From a virus: DNA of 26,892 nucleotides. The stretch covers positions 1 to 26,892 of the IMG/VR virus record IMGVR_UViG_3300031720_000017; one strand, given 5' to 3'. This document shows, in pieces, positions 1 to 9,500 of the stretch. Both the position numbers and the translations under genes were made by a program. Below the pieces are notes generated by a model. It was not told the origin of the DNA and searched no databases. It saw only the letters and a list, made by a program, of their open reading frames with translations. Position 1 is the stretch's first letter, and every line of letters begins with the position of its first letter.

Positions 1-300
1 CCGCAGGTTTTCACGACCTACTCGAATAACTCCGCGTTCGTCGCCCCAAAGCTCGATCAGACCTACGCCTTCGATTTCGACGCGGTGCGCATCCCGCCTG
101 ACATCGTCGACGCGACCACCATCGAAGTAATCCCCGAGCCGTTCGTGGAGATGATCGCTTTCTACGCGGCCTACCTCCTGAAGCTGAAAGAGCAGTCCTG
201 GGGCGAGGCGGATGCCTTCGAGGCGCAGTATCGCAAGCAAGGCCTCGCCGCGATCAACAGCTCGTTCACGCGCCGGTTGATAAACCCCTACAAGGCCTAG
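1..300 (+). CDS. Virion neck/connector-like protein, C-terminal part (5' partial)
   Basis: The frame is open from the first base to the TAG at 298-300, so this is the C-terminal 99 residues of a longer protein; the internal ATG at 85 is probably not the start. The visible part holds an IVDATTIEVIPEPFVEMIAF stretch and then a helix with AAYLLKLKEQSW and AEAFEAQ-like spacing. This pattern fits small head-tail connector or adaptor proteins, which pair a beta element with a helical dimer. It lies 3 bases before the large tail protein, where a neck protein would be expected in a rightward structural operon. Function is inferred mainly from position; no family was firmly recognised. Confidence 0.7.
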   Translation, partial: PQVFTTYSNNSAFVAPKLDQTYAFDFDAVRIPPDIVDATTIEVIPEPFVEMIAFYAAYLLKLKEQSWGEADAFEAQYRKQGLAAINSSFTRRLINPYKA

Positions 301-303
301 ACC

Positions 304-2394
304 GTGAGCTCGAAAGCGATCGCCCAGTACGAGGACACGAAGCAGGACATCGTCATCAAGGAATTCGGTGGCGTGAACCTGTCGGCGCACCGAACGCAAA
401 TCGGGAAAGAGGAATTCGGCTGGCTTGAGAACGTGGTGCCCCTCGGGTACGCGAACATGCCGGTCGTTCCGGCGGCCGGGTCCAGTCTCACAACGTCCTA
501 TCCCGTTCCGAACGCGGCGTTCATGTTCTACGCGAACCTGACGAACGCGCTCACTCCGTTCACGAACCAAGACTACCTGTTCGTCATCAAGACTGACGGG
601 TCTATGTCGTACATCCTTCTAGGAACAGCCGGTTTTGCTGGCGTGTTCCCGCCGGGCACGTTCGACGTTGCTACCGTCGCGATGGCACAGTGGAAGAACG
701 AGCGAGTCATCATCGTCGACAAGAACAACTACCGGAGCTGGGACACGTTTTTCGCGACGAGCAACGGCGCGGTCATTCAGTACAACCTCACCTCCGGTGG
801 CGCGGGTTACACGTCCATTCCGACCGTGACGACTACGGGCGGCGGTGGGCTTGGCGCTACCGGGTCAGCCAACATGCAACTGAACGGCGCCCAGGCTGTC
901 GCGGCCGGCGGCGCTGGCTATACCGTAGGGGACATCCTCACGCTCGTCGGGGGTACGCGCGACACAGCCGCTCAGGTCCGCGTCGAAACGCTGGGCGGTG
1001 GCGGCGCGGTTGCTACCGTTTCGATCTACAACTCGGGCCACTACACCGTGCTCACCGCTTCGCCAGCGGCAACTACGGGCGGGACCGGAACGAACGCCAC
1101 GATCACGCCGCTGTGGAACGTGTCCGATGTTTCCGTGTTGACCACCGGCACCGTTCCGTACATCTCGGCACCGACCGTGGTGTTCACGGGAGGCGGATTC
1201 AGTGCGACCGCGACGGCGACCTCGAGCATACAGCTCGGCCCAGTCCCTAGCGTCAGGTCATTTGCAGCAGCGCAGGCGGTAGCGACGTTCGCCGGCCGCG
1301 TGTGGGTCGCGAACAATCGTACCGTCAGCTACTCGGCACCTGACTCCTGGTTTGACTTTAGCGCCGCGACCGCAGGCGGAAGTTTCGTCATAGACGACGA
1401 GACGCTGGAGGGCAGCGTCACTCAACTCCTCGCCGCGAACGGCTTCCTGTACATCGTGGGGAACACGTCAGTCGACACCTTGAGCGACGTTCGCGTGATT
1501 GCTGGTTCGCCTCCGATTACCGCGTTCTCGCGCGTGAACATCTCCCCTCAAATCGGCTCGCAGTTCACGCAGAAGAACCCGATTATACCCTTCGGGAAGT
1601 CGCTGCTTTGGTCGGCACGCTTCGGCATGTACTCGCTCCTCGGCTCTACGACCCGCAAGATCAGCGACAAGCTCGACTTGCTGATGAAGGCCGTCACGGA
1701 TAGCGGATCACTCTTGGGTGCGGGGGTTTGCAAGCTCTACGGTTCGCTGTGCCCGGCGTTTCTTGTGTCGTACCCGGACGGTAGCGTGAGCGGAACTCGA
1801 ACGCTCATCATCCTGCTCTACGCTGGGCGATGGTTCTTCGTGACGCAAGGAACTCCTACGAGGCTAGTCGGTACAACCGTCGCTGGGGATCAGCGCATCT
1901 ACGCCTCCGACGGCACGACCATCTACCAGGTGTTCGGAGAACTCACGAACACATCGACGATTTCGTGGAAGATCACGACCGCGCTGTGGCCGGCAAAGAC
2001 CCCGGTGAGCGACAAGCAGGTTTTGAAGTGCGCGGTAGAGATGTCGCCACTGGACAATTCACTGGTCAAGTTGCCAGACGCGAACACGGATATTCCAGTT
2101 GTCATCAACGTGAACCTGGAGAACGAGCGTGGCATCCTCATCCCTCCGGTAGTCCTCAGTTCGATCACCGGGCAGTGGACAAACGCTGCCGGAGTGCTCG
2201 GGGATTGGGTCAACGCACTTGGAATCGTGGGCGACTTCATGCTTCCGGGCTTCAACATCTTGCAGGCGGACGCATCGACCAAGGGCCGCTACGTCGGATA
2301 CACGCTTACCGGGTCCACGCGCGGCTTCACCGTCAACGGCATCCTCGGTCAGTACGAGGAGCGCGCGAAGTGGAACGCTTCAGGAGTTTCGTAA
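304..2394 (+). CDS. Large tail/neck protein, beta-propeller-like with glycine-rich insertion
   Basis: A 696-residue protein from GTG 304, 3 bases after the preceding stop. The N-terminus (KEFGGVNLSAHRTQIG, residues about 19-34) and the C-terminal half (RVWVANNRTVSYSAPDSWFDF, then repeated beta-strand blocks such as SLLWSARFGMYSLLGS) resemble the podovirus packaged-DNA stabilisation or tail-hub proteins of the P22 gp10 type, which are beta-propeller-rich. Residues about 158-305 form a glycine-rich insertion with repeated GGAGYT motifs (GGAGYTSIP, GGAGYTVGD), a repeat known from adhesin-like phage structural proteins. It directly precedes the tailspike, which fits a tail-hub or plug role. The family call is from remembered resemblance, so the exact tail position is uncertain. 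Confidence 0.72.
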   Translation: MSSKAIAQYEDTKQDIVIKEFGGVNLSAHRTQIGKEEFGWLENVVPLGYANMPVVPAAGSSLTTSYPVPNAAFMFYANLTNALTPFTNQDYLFVIKTDGSMSYILLGTAGFAGVFPPGTFDVATVAMAQWKNERVIIVDKNNYRSWDTFFATSNGAVIQYNLTSGGAGYTSIPTVTTTGGGGLGATGSANMQLNGAQAVAAGGAGYTVGDILTLVGGTRDTAAQVRVETLGGGGAVATVSIYNSGHYTVLTASPAATTGGTGTNATITPLWNVSDVSVLTTGTVPYISAPTVVFTGGGFSATATATSSIQLGPVPSVRSFAAAQAVATFAGRVWVANNRTVSYSAPDSWFDFSAATAGGSFVIDDETLEGSVTQLLAANGFLYIVGNTSVDTLSDVRVIAGSPPITAFSRVNISPQIGSQFTQKNPIIPFGKSLLWSARFGMYSLLGSTTRKISDKLDLLMKAVTDSGSLLGAGVCKLYGSLCPAFLVSYPDGSVSGTRTLIILLYAGRWFFVTQGTPTRLVGTTVAGDQRIYASDGTTIYQVFGELTNTSTISWKITTALWPAKTPVSDKQVLKCAVEMSPLDNSLVKLPDANTDIPVVINVNLENERGILIPPVVLSSITGQWTNAAGVLGDWVNALGIVGDFMLPGFNILQADASTKGRYVGYTLTGSTRGFTVNGILGQYEERAKWNASGVS

Positions 2395-4032
2395 ATGGCC
2401 TTCAACACCTTCACTGATAAGTCCCCGCCGTGGAGCTTGACGGCGCTCGACCAGAATTTTTCGTTCCTCGGCAGCTTGACGGACGCTTTCTCTGGTACGG
2501 CTCTAATTGGCTACAAGTCCTCTGCTACAGGAGCCGTCGGGCGCTTGTTGTCTGCGAAACTTGGCGACATCGTCTCCGTCAAGGACTTCGGAGCCAAGGG
2601 CGACGGAGTAACCGATGATTGGACGGCGATACAAGCGGCGTTGAATGGCGGCGGAAAGATTGTAATTCCAGGCGCAGGAAACCCCACTTATCTTGTTTCT
2701 TCGGCCAATCTTACCTTCGTTTCCAACACAGAATTATGGATAGAGCGTGGAGCAACACTATTATTGAGCACTCGCAGACTCTCGGCAATCAACGTCAACG
2801 ACGTTCAGATACATCTCGATGGAAATATAAGTAGCACCAACATAAATAACACGGATAGTTTCCCCACAGATTGGGCTATGCGAGGGATTGTTGAATTTGG
2901 GGGGACTATTGCCTCTAAATCTAACAGGGTAGGAATAGAGGGGCCGGGGAGGATTTTTGGTGATTTTGTTGGAACACCAAGCGGTGCAGGGACAAACAAC
3001 TTCAACAAAGGCATCGTTTTGACTCACGTCCAAAATGCTTGGGCAAAAAATCTAGATGTGAGTGGGGTCAAAGGCGAGGCCATCATCCACAATGGGTCTG
3101 CTGATTTTGCTATAGATATCGTCGGCAATAAAATTCATGATTCAAACCATGACGCAATTTCTGGACAAGATACATTAGGCTCAAGCACTCTAAGAATAAT
3201 GGGCAATACCGGATGGAATTGCCTGAACGGTGTCGAATCGCCATGTGGCGAAGTACAAAACAATTATATGTTCAACATGGTCAACAACGGTTATAGGTTC
3301 GGGGGGAATACACCAGCTGACGGGAACCCGGTCATCTATAGGAACAACACCGGATTCAACAACGGGAATACGGGGTCAGGATTTGCTGACTTTGATCTTG
3401 AGGGGGCTGGTGGAGGAACAACTGGATTATTGATATGCGACGGCAATGCCTCGTATAACGCAGGCGCTAATGCGTTCGTGTTTCAGTCCATGAAAACGGC
3501 GATAGTTACTGGAAATAAAGCATTTGGTTGGGCAACAACAGCTCTAGGTAATGCGTTTGGCTCGGGAAGCATTGCTAATGTTCATGTTCATGGGAATAGC
3601 GCTCAAAGCGAAGGAGCATTTAGCAACGGCGGTTACAACATGAACGGAACCACAGTCTCTTGGGGAGTCAACACTTATTTAGGAGTCACGCTTCCATATC
3701 TGGCTACGGGTTCCGTTTTCGGTCAAGTCCTTCGTACATCCATTCCGGCGACTATAACAGCGGCGACTTACTCCGTTCTTCAGACCGACACGTCAATTAT
3801 TGCTAATCGTGCTGGAACAGTGACGCTCACTCTTGAGGCAGCCGCAAACGTTCCTGGGAAAATAATAGTTGTACGAACGATCCAAGCTCAAACAGTCGTT
3901 TCTGCTTCGTCGAATGTCGTCCCCCGAGCTGGCGGCGCTGCCGGAACACCAATACTCGCTGCTGCCGCTGGTAATTGGGCTCTATTACAAAGTGATGGAA
4001 CTAATTGGCAGAACATGGCTGGCACCCCATGA
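2395..4032 (+). CDS. Tailspike with pectate-lyase (right-handed beta-helix) fold
   Basis: A 545-residue protein starting immediately after the preceding TAA. Residues 1-60 look like a short head- or tail-binding domain. Residues 62-80 (SVKDFGAKGDGVTDDWTAI) are the signature of the pectate-lyase superfamily domain that opens phage tailspike beta-helices. Many Asn/Gly-rich rungs follow (NGNTGSGFADFDLEG, VHGNSAQSEG). The last ~95 residues (GTVTLTLEAAANVPGKIIVV, VVPRAGGAAGTPILAAAAGN) form the small C-terminal beta domain common in such proteins. The expected role is host surface polysaccharide binding and cleavage. From about 2640 to 4020 the DNA is clearly AT-richer than the flanks (24 of 60 bases are G or C from 2821), a sign that the receptor-binding part was acquired separately. 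Confidence 0.92.
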   Translation: MAFNTFTDKSPPWSLTALDQNFSFLGSLTDAFSGTALIGYKSSATGAVGRLLSAKLGDIVSVKDFGAKGDGVTDDWTAIQAALNGGGKIVIPGAGNPTYLVSSANLTFVSNTELWIERGATLLLSTRRLSAINVNDVQIHLDGNISSTNINNTDSFPTDWAMRGIVEFGGTIASKSNRVGIEGPGRIFGDFVGTPSGAGTNNFNKGIVLTHVQNAWAKNLDVSGVKGEAIIHNGSADFAIDIVGNKIHDSNHDAISGQDTLGSSTLRIMGNTGWNCLNGVESPCGEVQNNYMFNMVNNGYRFGGNTPADGNPVIYRNNTGFNNGNTGSGFADFDLEGAGGGTTGLLICDGNASYNAGANAFVFQSMKTAIVTGNKAFGWATTALGNAFGSGSIANVHVHGNSAQSEGAFSNGGYNMNGTTVSWGVNTYLGVTLPYLATGSVFGQVLRTSIPATITAATYSVLQTDTSIIANRAGTVTLTLEAAANVPGKIIVVRTIQAQTVVSASSNVVPRAGGAAGTPILAAAAGNWALLQSDGTNWQNMAGTP

Positions 4033-4100
4033 ACTTGAGCAATAGTTTTACGCTCGAATCTCTCACCTTCAGCGAAACCGGCGTGGACGTGCCGAACTGA
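4029..4100 (+). CDS. Micro-gene, 23 residues, bridging tailspike and next gene
   Basis: A 23-codon frame whose ATG (4029-4031) overlaps the tailspike stop as ATGA, and whose TGA (4098-4100) overlaps the next start as TGATG. It encodes a small polar peptide beginning MNLSNSFTLESLTF. Both junctions have the same coupling geometry as the confirmed genes around it, and without it the 67 bases between 4033 and 4099 would be an unusually long gap in this operon. It may be a real small protein or only a coupling device that carries ribosomes into the 4100 gene. No function can be assigned. Confidence 0.4.
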   Translation: MNLSNSFTLESLTFSETGVDVPN

Positions 4101-4414
4101 TGGACCTCTCTGCTTTCCTTTTCGACCCGGACGACGATGGGCAGCTTGCGCTGTTCGGCGATCTGAACTACCTCGCGCACGAGTCGATTGTGTCGGCGCT
4201 TTCAACCGTGATTGACCACCGCCCGCTGTTCGGCGAGATGGACGCTGCCTGGGCGTTCGAGCACGACCGCGAGCACCGCGCGATTGCTACGGCCTTGGGT
4301 ATCGCCGCACCTCCCGATCTGTCCGTAGTGGACTTCGAGGACGATTCGGCAGAAACTTGGCTCCTTTACCACAAGCAGCACCACGACCTCATCAACTTGG
4401 CCCTTGGATTGTGA
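4100..4414 (+). CDS. Small acidic phage protein of unknown function
   Basis: A 104-residue acidic protein rich in Asp, His and Trp (FLFDPDDDGQLALFGD near the N-terminus; YHKQHHDLINLALGL at the C-terminus). Its ATG overlaps the upstream micro-gene stop by one base and its TGA overlaps the GTG of the downstream ejection-type gene, so it is translationally coupled on both sides. Helical content seems high and no membrane segment is present. It lies between the tailspike and the internal virion proteins, so a virion accessory or assembly role is plausible but unproven. No family was recognised. Confidence 0.75.
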   Translation: MDLSAFLFDPDDDGQLALFGDLNYLAHESIVSALSTVIDHRPLFGEMDAAWAFEHDREHRAIATALGIAAPPDLSVVDFEDDSAETWLLYHKQHHDLINLALGL

Positions 4415-5373
4415 GCCTATTCACCAAGATCAGGAACGCGGTAGAGGGCGCTACCCTAATTCCCGCTGCGGTACAAGTGGGCGGGGCGAGTCTTGGGAAC
4501 GTCGCCAAGAACGCGCTCTCCGGCGACCGACTCACGAAACACGCTGGGGGTGCTGCTGCCGCCGACGTGGCTGGACTCACTGCCGGCTTCGCCCTTGGCC
4601 CTACTGGTATTGCACAAACAGCATGGGGTGCTCCCGCCGCCTACGGTGGGGAAGAAGCGGCTGCGGCGTTGCCGGAACAACTTGGCGGCCCTACGGCGCT
4701 AGAGGAAGCCGCTGCGGTCGGCGGTCCAGACGTTGGTGCGACGGGCGAGGTTCCTGGCGGTGTCGTCTACGGTGGTGAAAACGTAGTCGGTCAAGAGACC
4801 GCGGACACCGCTGGTCTCGCTGGCTATCCGCCGGGTTCTGCGGAGGCGGGTGGTGCCGCCGCTCCGAGTGCGGCAGGAGGCGTCGGGAACGCTGTAGCAC
4901 GATACGGCCCGCTCGCGCTCGGCGCCGCAGGTCTTGCATCGAACGCGCTCGCGGGTCGCGCCGCAGCGAAGCGTATCGGGCAAATCGGCCAAGCGCAGCG
5001 CGACGCCGGGAATCAACTCATCAACCAGTACAACAGCGGACAGCTCACCGTTGCCGACGCTCACGCTATCGACCAGTACGAGGCGAGCGCCACGGCTCAG
5101 GCGAAGCAGTATTTCGCGCGCTCCGGACAGTCGACCAGCACGGCGGCGAATTCCACGCTCGCAACGATCCAGGGTAACGTCGCCGCGATGAAGTCGCAGG
5201 CGCTTCAGAACTACCTGAAGCTCGGAACCTCGATGTTGAACGTCACCGATCAGTACCAGCTCGCCGCGATCGAGCAAGAGATGGCGAACGACCGGGCGAT
5301 GTGGAACCAGCTTTTCAATTTCGGGGCGACCTACGGGCAGTGGAACCGCTCTCTCGCGCAGATGACGGCGTAA
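4411..5373 (+). CDS. Internal virion / DNA-ejection protein, T7 gp14-like in type
   Basis: A 320-residue protein from GTG 4411, chosen because it overlaps the previous TGA as GTGA; an in-frame upstream start at 4357 would lie inside the preceding gene. Residues about 1-165 are Ala/Gly-rich with long hydrophobic low-complexity stretches. The C-terminal half is helical and Gln/Ala-rich: residues about 190-320 include AAKRIGQIGQAQRDAGNQLI and end NQLFNFGATYGQWNRS. This design (Gly/Ala-rich hydrophobic part, then Gln-rich helices) is typical of the small ejection protein of short-tailed phages, which enters the host envelope. It is followed by two larger ejection-type proteins, as in the gp14-gp15-gp16 order. 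The assignment rests on composition and order. Confidence 0.65.
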   Translation: MSLFTKIRNAVEGATLIPAAVQVGGASLGNVAKNALSGDRLTKHAGGAAAADVAGLTAGFALGPTGIAQTAWGAPAAYGGEEAAAALPEQLGGPTALEEAAAVGGPDVGATGEVPGGVVYGGENVVGQETADTAGLAGYPPGSAEAGGAAAPSAAGGVGNAVARYGPLALGAAGLASNALAGRAAAKRIGQIGQAQRDAGNQLINQYNSGQLTVADAHAIDQYEASATAQAKQYFARSGQSTSTAANSTLATIQGNVAAMKSQALQNYLKLGTSMLNVTDQYQLAAIEQEMANDRAMWNQLFNFGATYGQWNRSLAQMTA

Positions 5374-5376
5374 CCC

Positions 5377-6540
5377 ATGGCTGAAATCGACCAAGCAACA
5401 GCGGACGCCGCGATCAACTCCTACGGTCCGCAGATTCGCGCGCGCTCCAAGCGTCGTGACGAACTGGCGACGGAAGTGGGCGACCTCGGGAAGAAGGAAG
5501 TCGCCGAACGAGAGAAAGAGGCTGGGATGATCGAGGAGCGCGGAAAGACGATCAAGCCGAAGCTCGGAGAAATCGAGAAGAAACTCGGCCAGCGCCCGAG
5601 CGCAGCGGTCAGCGAGGAGCAGATTCCGAACTACGTGCGCCCCAAAGGGGACAACAAGGAACTGGAACGCGGTATGTCGGCGCTCGCCGTGGCCTCGATG
5701 TTGGTCGGCGTCGCAACGCGCCAGCCTTTCTACGGTGCCGCGCAGGCGATGACGGGGTTCATGAAGGGTTACATGGACGCCGACGAGAAGGCGGTCAACG
5801 AGTCGATGCGCGTGTACGACAAGAATCTCCAGGCGATCAAGGAGCGCAATGCCTCCAAGCGCCGCGCGATCGAGGGCGCGATCAAGAACTACGAGAACGA
5901 CCTCCTCGGGATGCAGCAGCAGTTGAAAATCATCTCGGCGCAGTACGACGACCCGATCCTCGCGCAGAAGGTGCGAGTCGGTTCCATCTCCGACCAGCGC
6001 GATATTGCGCTGAAGCAGTTGACCGCCGAAGGGAACGCGATCGACCACCTGATTCGCGCGCAGGAAACTATGCTCTACCACCAGGCGATGCTGCGTGACC
6101 GTGTCGCGAAACGCACGAGCGGCGGCGCAGGGGTTTCGCCCTCCTCGACCGACAAGATGACCGCGCTTCAGATCCTCAAGTCCGACCCGCGCGTGTCGAA
6201 GATGGATGACGACAGTCGTGTGGCGCTCTCGGCCGAAGTCGCCTCGCGCGCCAAGAGTCTCGTGAAGGCGAACGAGGTGGCGGACTTCGCGGCGGGTGTC
6301 GATCAGGCGATGGACGACCTGGAAGCCGAAGGGATGCTCAAGCCGGGCGTGAAACAGCCATGGTATCGACCCGACACCCCTGCGAGTTTCCAACGTCCGG
6401 GCGGGGGCGCGAGCGCACCCGAGAAGGACGAGCTTGCAGATCAGGCCCGCGCCGCGATCGCTGGCGGGAAAGACCCGGAAGCCGTGAAGCAGCGCTACCG
6501 GCAGATGACCGGGAAGGACTTGCCCGATGGGGGCGTTTGA
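5377..6540 (+). CDS. Internal virion / ejection protein, coiled-coil rich
   Basis: A 387-residue protein starting 3 bases after the preceding stop. Residues about 20-75 are highly charged and coiled-coil-like (KRRDELATEVGDLGKKEVAE). A short hydrophobic stretch at about 103-130 (ALAVASMLVGVATRQPFYGA) is followed by a second long helical region (LQAIKERNASKRRAIEGAI) and a disordered C-terminus. Middle position between a gp14-like and a very large gp16-like protein suggests the second ejection protein of a podovirus. Its stop overlaps the next gene's start by 14 bases. No catalytic motif is visible. Confidence 0.62.
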   Translation: MAEIDQATADAAINSYGPQIRARSKRRDELATEVGDLGKKEVAEREKEAGMIEERGKTIKPKLGEIEKKLGQRPSAAVSEEQIPNYVRPKGDNKELERGMSALAVASMLVGVATRQPFYGAAQAMTGFMKGYMDADEKAVNESMRVYDKNLQAIKERNASKRRAIEGAIKNYENDLLGMQQQLKIISAQYDDPILAQKVRVGSISDQRDIALKQLTAEGNAIDHLIRAQETMLYHQAMLRDRVAKRTSGGAGVSPSSTDKMTALQILKSDPRVSKMDDDSRVALSAEVASRAKSLVKANEVADFAAGVDQAMDDLEAEGMLKPGVKQPWYRPDTPASFQRPGGGASAPEKDELADQARAAIAGGKDPEAVKQRYRQMTGKDLPDGGV

Positions 6541-9500
6541 CGATCTTCCGACAGTCAAGGGGAAAGACCCGTTTGCGGACCTCCCCGACAAGAAGCAGCC
6601 CGGCGTCGCCGATCGCGTCACCGACGCGCTGAAGTTCTCCACCTTCCCCGAAGCAGAAGCGGCCACTCACATCGCGAGCAGCGCCTTCGGGGCGGCCGCT
6701 GGCGGCATCACTGCCCTCGCCACGGGCGACCCCGACGCCGTTGAGCCTGTCGCCGAGTCCCTGACCTACGAACCGCGCACCGGCCGCGGGAAGGCCTACG
6801 CCGGCTCGGTCCAGAAGGCGTTCCAGGCCATCGACGAGTTCGGGGACTGGTCCGGGGAGAAGCTGCGCGAACTGGCGCCACGCGACCCGCGCGCCGTCGC
6901 CCTTGCAACCGCCTGGAGGACGCTCGTCAACCTGGTGCCCGGGTTCGTGCTGCCCGAGGCCTTGCGAGGACGCGCCAGGAGCGCCGAGCGTCCGCCCCCT
7001 CGTCCTGAGCCGAGCGCAGAGCCAAGCGCCCAGCCCGCGCCCACGGCGGCCCCGCCCGCGCGCGATTTTCCCATCACCGAGGAAACGCCCGCCGTACGAC
7101 CCGAGGGCAAGGTTACGCGCACGAAATCGGCACCGGGCGCGCTCTCGACCGACAATCCGTTCGCCGACCTTCCAGACCTCCCCAAAGAGCCTAGCCCGGA
7201 TGTCCCAGGCGCGCCGAGCGCGGCGCAACTGCTCGCTCGCGAGCCGCTGAAGGAGCTTGTCCCCACCGGCACGCCCGAGGGCCTTGCTAGGCTGAAGGAG
7301 CGCACCGCGCAGACCGAGCAGGAGTTCCGGCTCGAAGGCGAGTCCGAGGACCAGTTCCGCGCCCGGATGCTCGCCGAGAACCGCGAGCGCGAGGCGGCGA
7401 AGGCACGCGAGTCCGCCCCGCCCGCCGAGGAATTCACCCTCGCCGGGAGCGACCGGGCGACCGACCAGGCGGCGGCGCGCGGGCAGATGGAGTTGGCACC
7501 CCCTCCAGAATCTATTACCGGCGAGGGTATGACTACGGAGGTAAAGCCAACCGCGTTCGAGAAGTTCGATGCGGCCCGTCAAGCGTATAGGGCGCGCAAG
7601 ATCGGAGACGACGAATTTCTCGCGGCCAAGCGTGAGTGGGAACAGAATCAACGGGAGTTCGACGCTTCTCGCGGAGAACTTCCGCCAGAGCCGGAGAAAC
7701 CCAAGCCCCGCGCGCGCAAGGAAGGCCCGCCCGCCTCCATCTTGACGGCCATCAAAGGAAAGGGCGGCATCGACATCCGCGAGATTCTGGACCTGACGGG
7801 CGAGGGGCGCACCGGCAAGAAGGGAATTTCGCCGGGCTTGTTCACGAAGAAGGGTACGGGCTTGGACGATCTGGCGACTCGCCTACGCTCCGACGGCTTC
7901 GACATCCCGGAGGACGCGGCTGACGGCGGGGTGCAGGCGCTCCGGGACATGATCCAGGACGAGCTGGCCGGCCGCCGCAAGCATTATTCCGCCTACGACC
8001 AGGACCGCGTCGCCGCCCTGGAAGCCCAGCGGCGCGCGAAAGAGGTATCTGACGAAGTCTCGACAATCGGCGAGGACGAGTTCCTGACCGATGAGCAGGC
8101 CTTGGAGAAGTTCGGCCCGGGCACGCTCGGGATGAACCTCGCGTTGAACCCGGAGAACATCCGCCAGGCGGCGCGCGACATGAAGGCGGGCGCGAAGGTG
8201 GTCATCGAGGAGATGTTCGGAGTGCCGGGGCAGCACCGGAACCTCTACGGCCCGATCCGCGACCTCGAGCAGACGAACGTCGCGCGCATCGACCGCTGGG
8301 CGGCCGGAGAGTCGCACCGGATCAAGCAGGCGTTCCCGGAGAAGGCGGCGCGCGAGGATCTGACGCGGCGCCTGGTGCGCGGCGACCTTCGCGGCTTGAC
8401 CGGATTGCAACTGGAAGTCGCGCAAAAGCTCCAGCAGAACTACAAGCAGATGGGCGACTACGCGGTGAACGCCGAGCGCCTGGACGGGCTTCGCCAGAAC
8501 TACTCCCCGCAGATTTGGGACTTGAGCGACAAGCGCACGCGCGCCCTGATCCAGATGTGGCGCGACGCGCGCGAGGCCGGTCCGGTCAGGGAAACTTCGC
8601 CCCTGCTTCGCGACCCGAGCGGTTCGGGATCGTTCTCGCCCTTCACGCTCCAGCGCGCAATCTCCGACGTGTTCGAGGGGATGCAGATGGGGCTGAAACC
8701 GGCGTCCCTCGATGCCTCCGAACTGTTCACCACCTACGCGCGCTCGATGGGGCGGGCGGTCGAGCGCTCCAAGGCGATGACCTCGCTTCACGAATTGCTC
8801 TCCCAGGATGGCGACCCGATGGTGATGCCGGTTAAGCAGGCGCCGCGCGGGTACGTTCCGATTCGCTACCCTGAGCTCGAAGGCTACGCGGTTCACCCGG
8901 ACATCGCGCCCGCGGTGCGCGTGGTGTTGGAGTCGGATACGCCCGGCGCCATCGGGATTGCGCTCCAGTCGGCGGCCTACGCTTCCAAGCGCGGACTTGT
9001 TTCCTACTCGTTCTTTCACCCGATGTCGCTGTTCCTCGCGTGGGAGGGCAGTTTCCCGAAGGGTTCGATGCTCAATCCGAAGGGCGCGATCGACTCGGCG
9101 CTCAAGAAGTACCGCGAGGGCGGGCCGGGGGATGCCGTCGACAAGCTCCTGGAAGGCGGGTTGAAGCTCGGGGCGCCGCTTGAGGACTTGATGGGGCGCG
9201 AGCGCTTCGGGCGCGTCATGGACAAGGTTGAGCGCATGGCTGACCGGATCAAGCTCGGGGGTCTGGTGCGTGTGCCGCGGCGCATCGACCGCGGGCTTCA
9301 GCACGCGACCTGGGACTACGTCCAGACGGGATTCAAGCTCGACATCGCGACGCGCTTCTTCGAGGACCAGCTCGTGAAGAACGCAAAAGACATCGCGAGC
9401 GGCAAGATCACGGAGAAGGAAATCGCGCGCCAGGCGGCGGAAGCCGCGAACGGAATCCAGGGTGGTCTGAACTGGGAGCGCATGATCGACAAATTCGACA

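Noticed and set aside
4699-6666. Long minus-strand open frame (655 codons)
   Set aside because: It lies antisense to two ejection-type genes with clear starts and coupling. Its Arg/His/Leu-rich composition is that of a GC-rich shadow frame.
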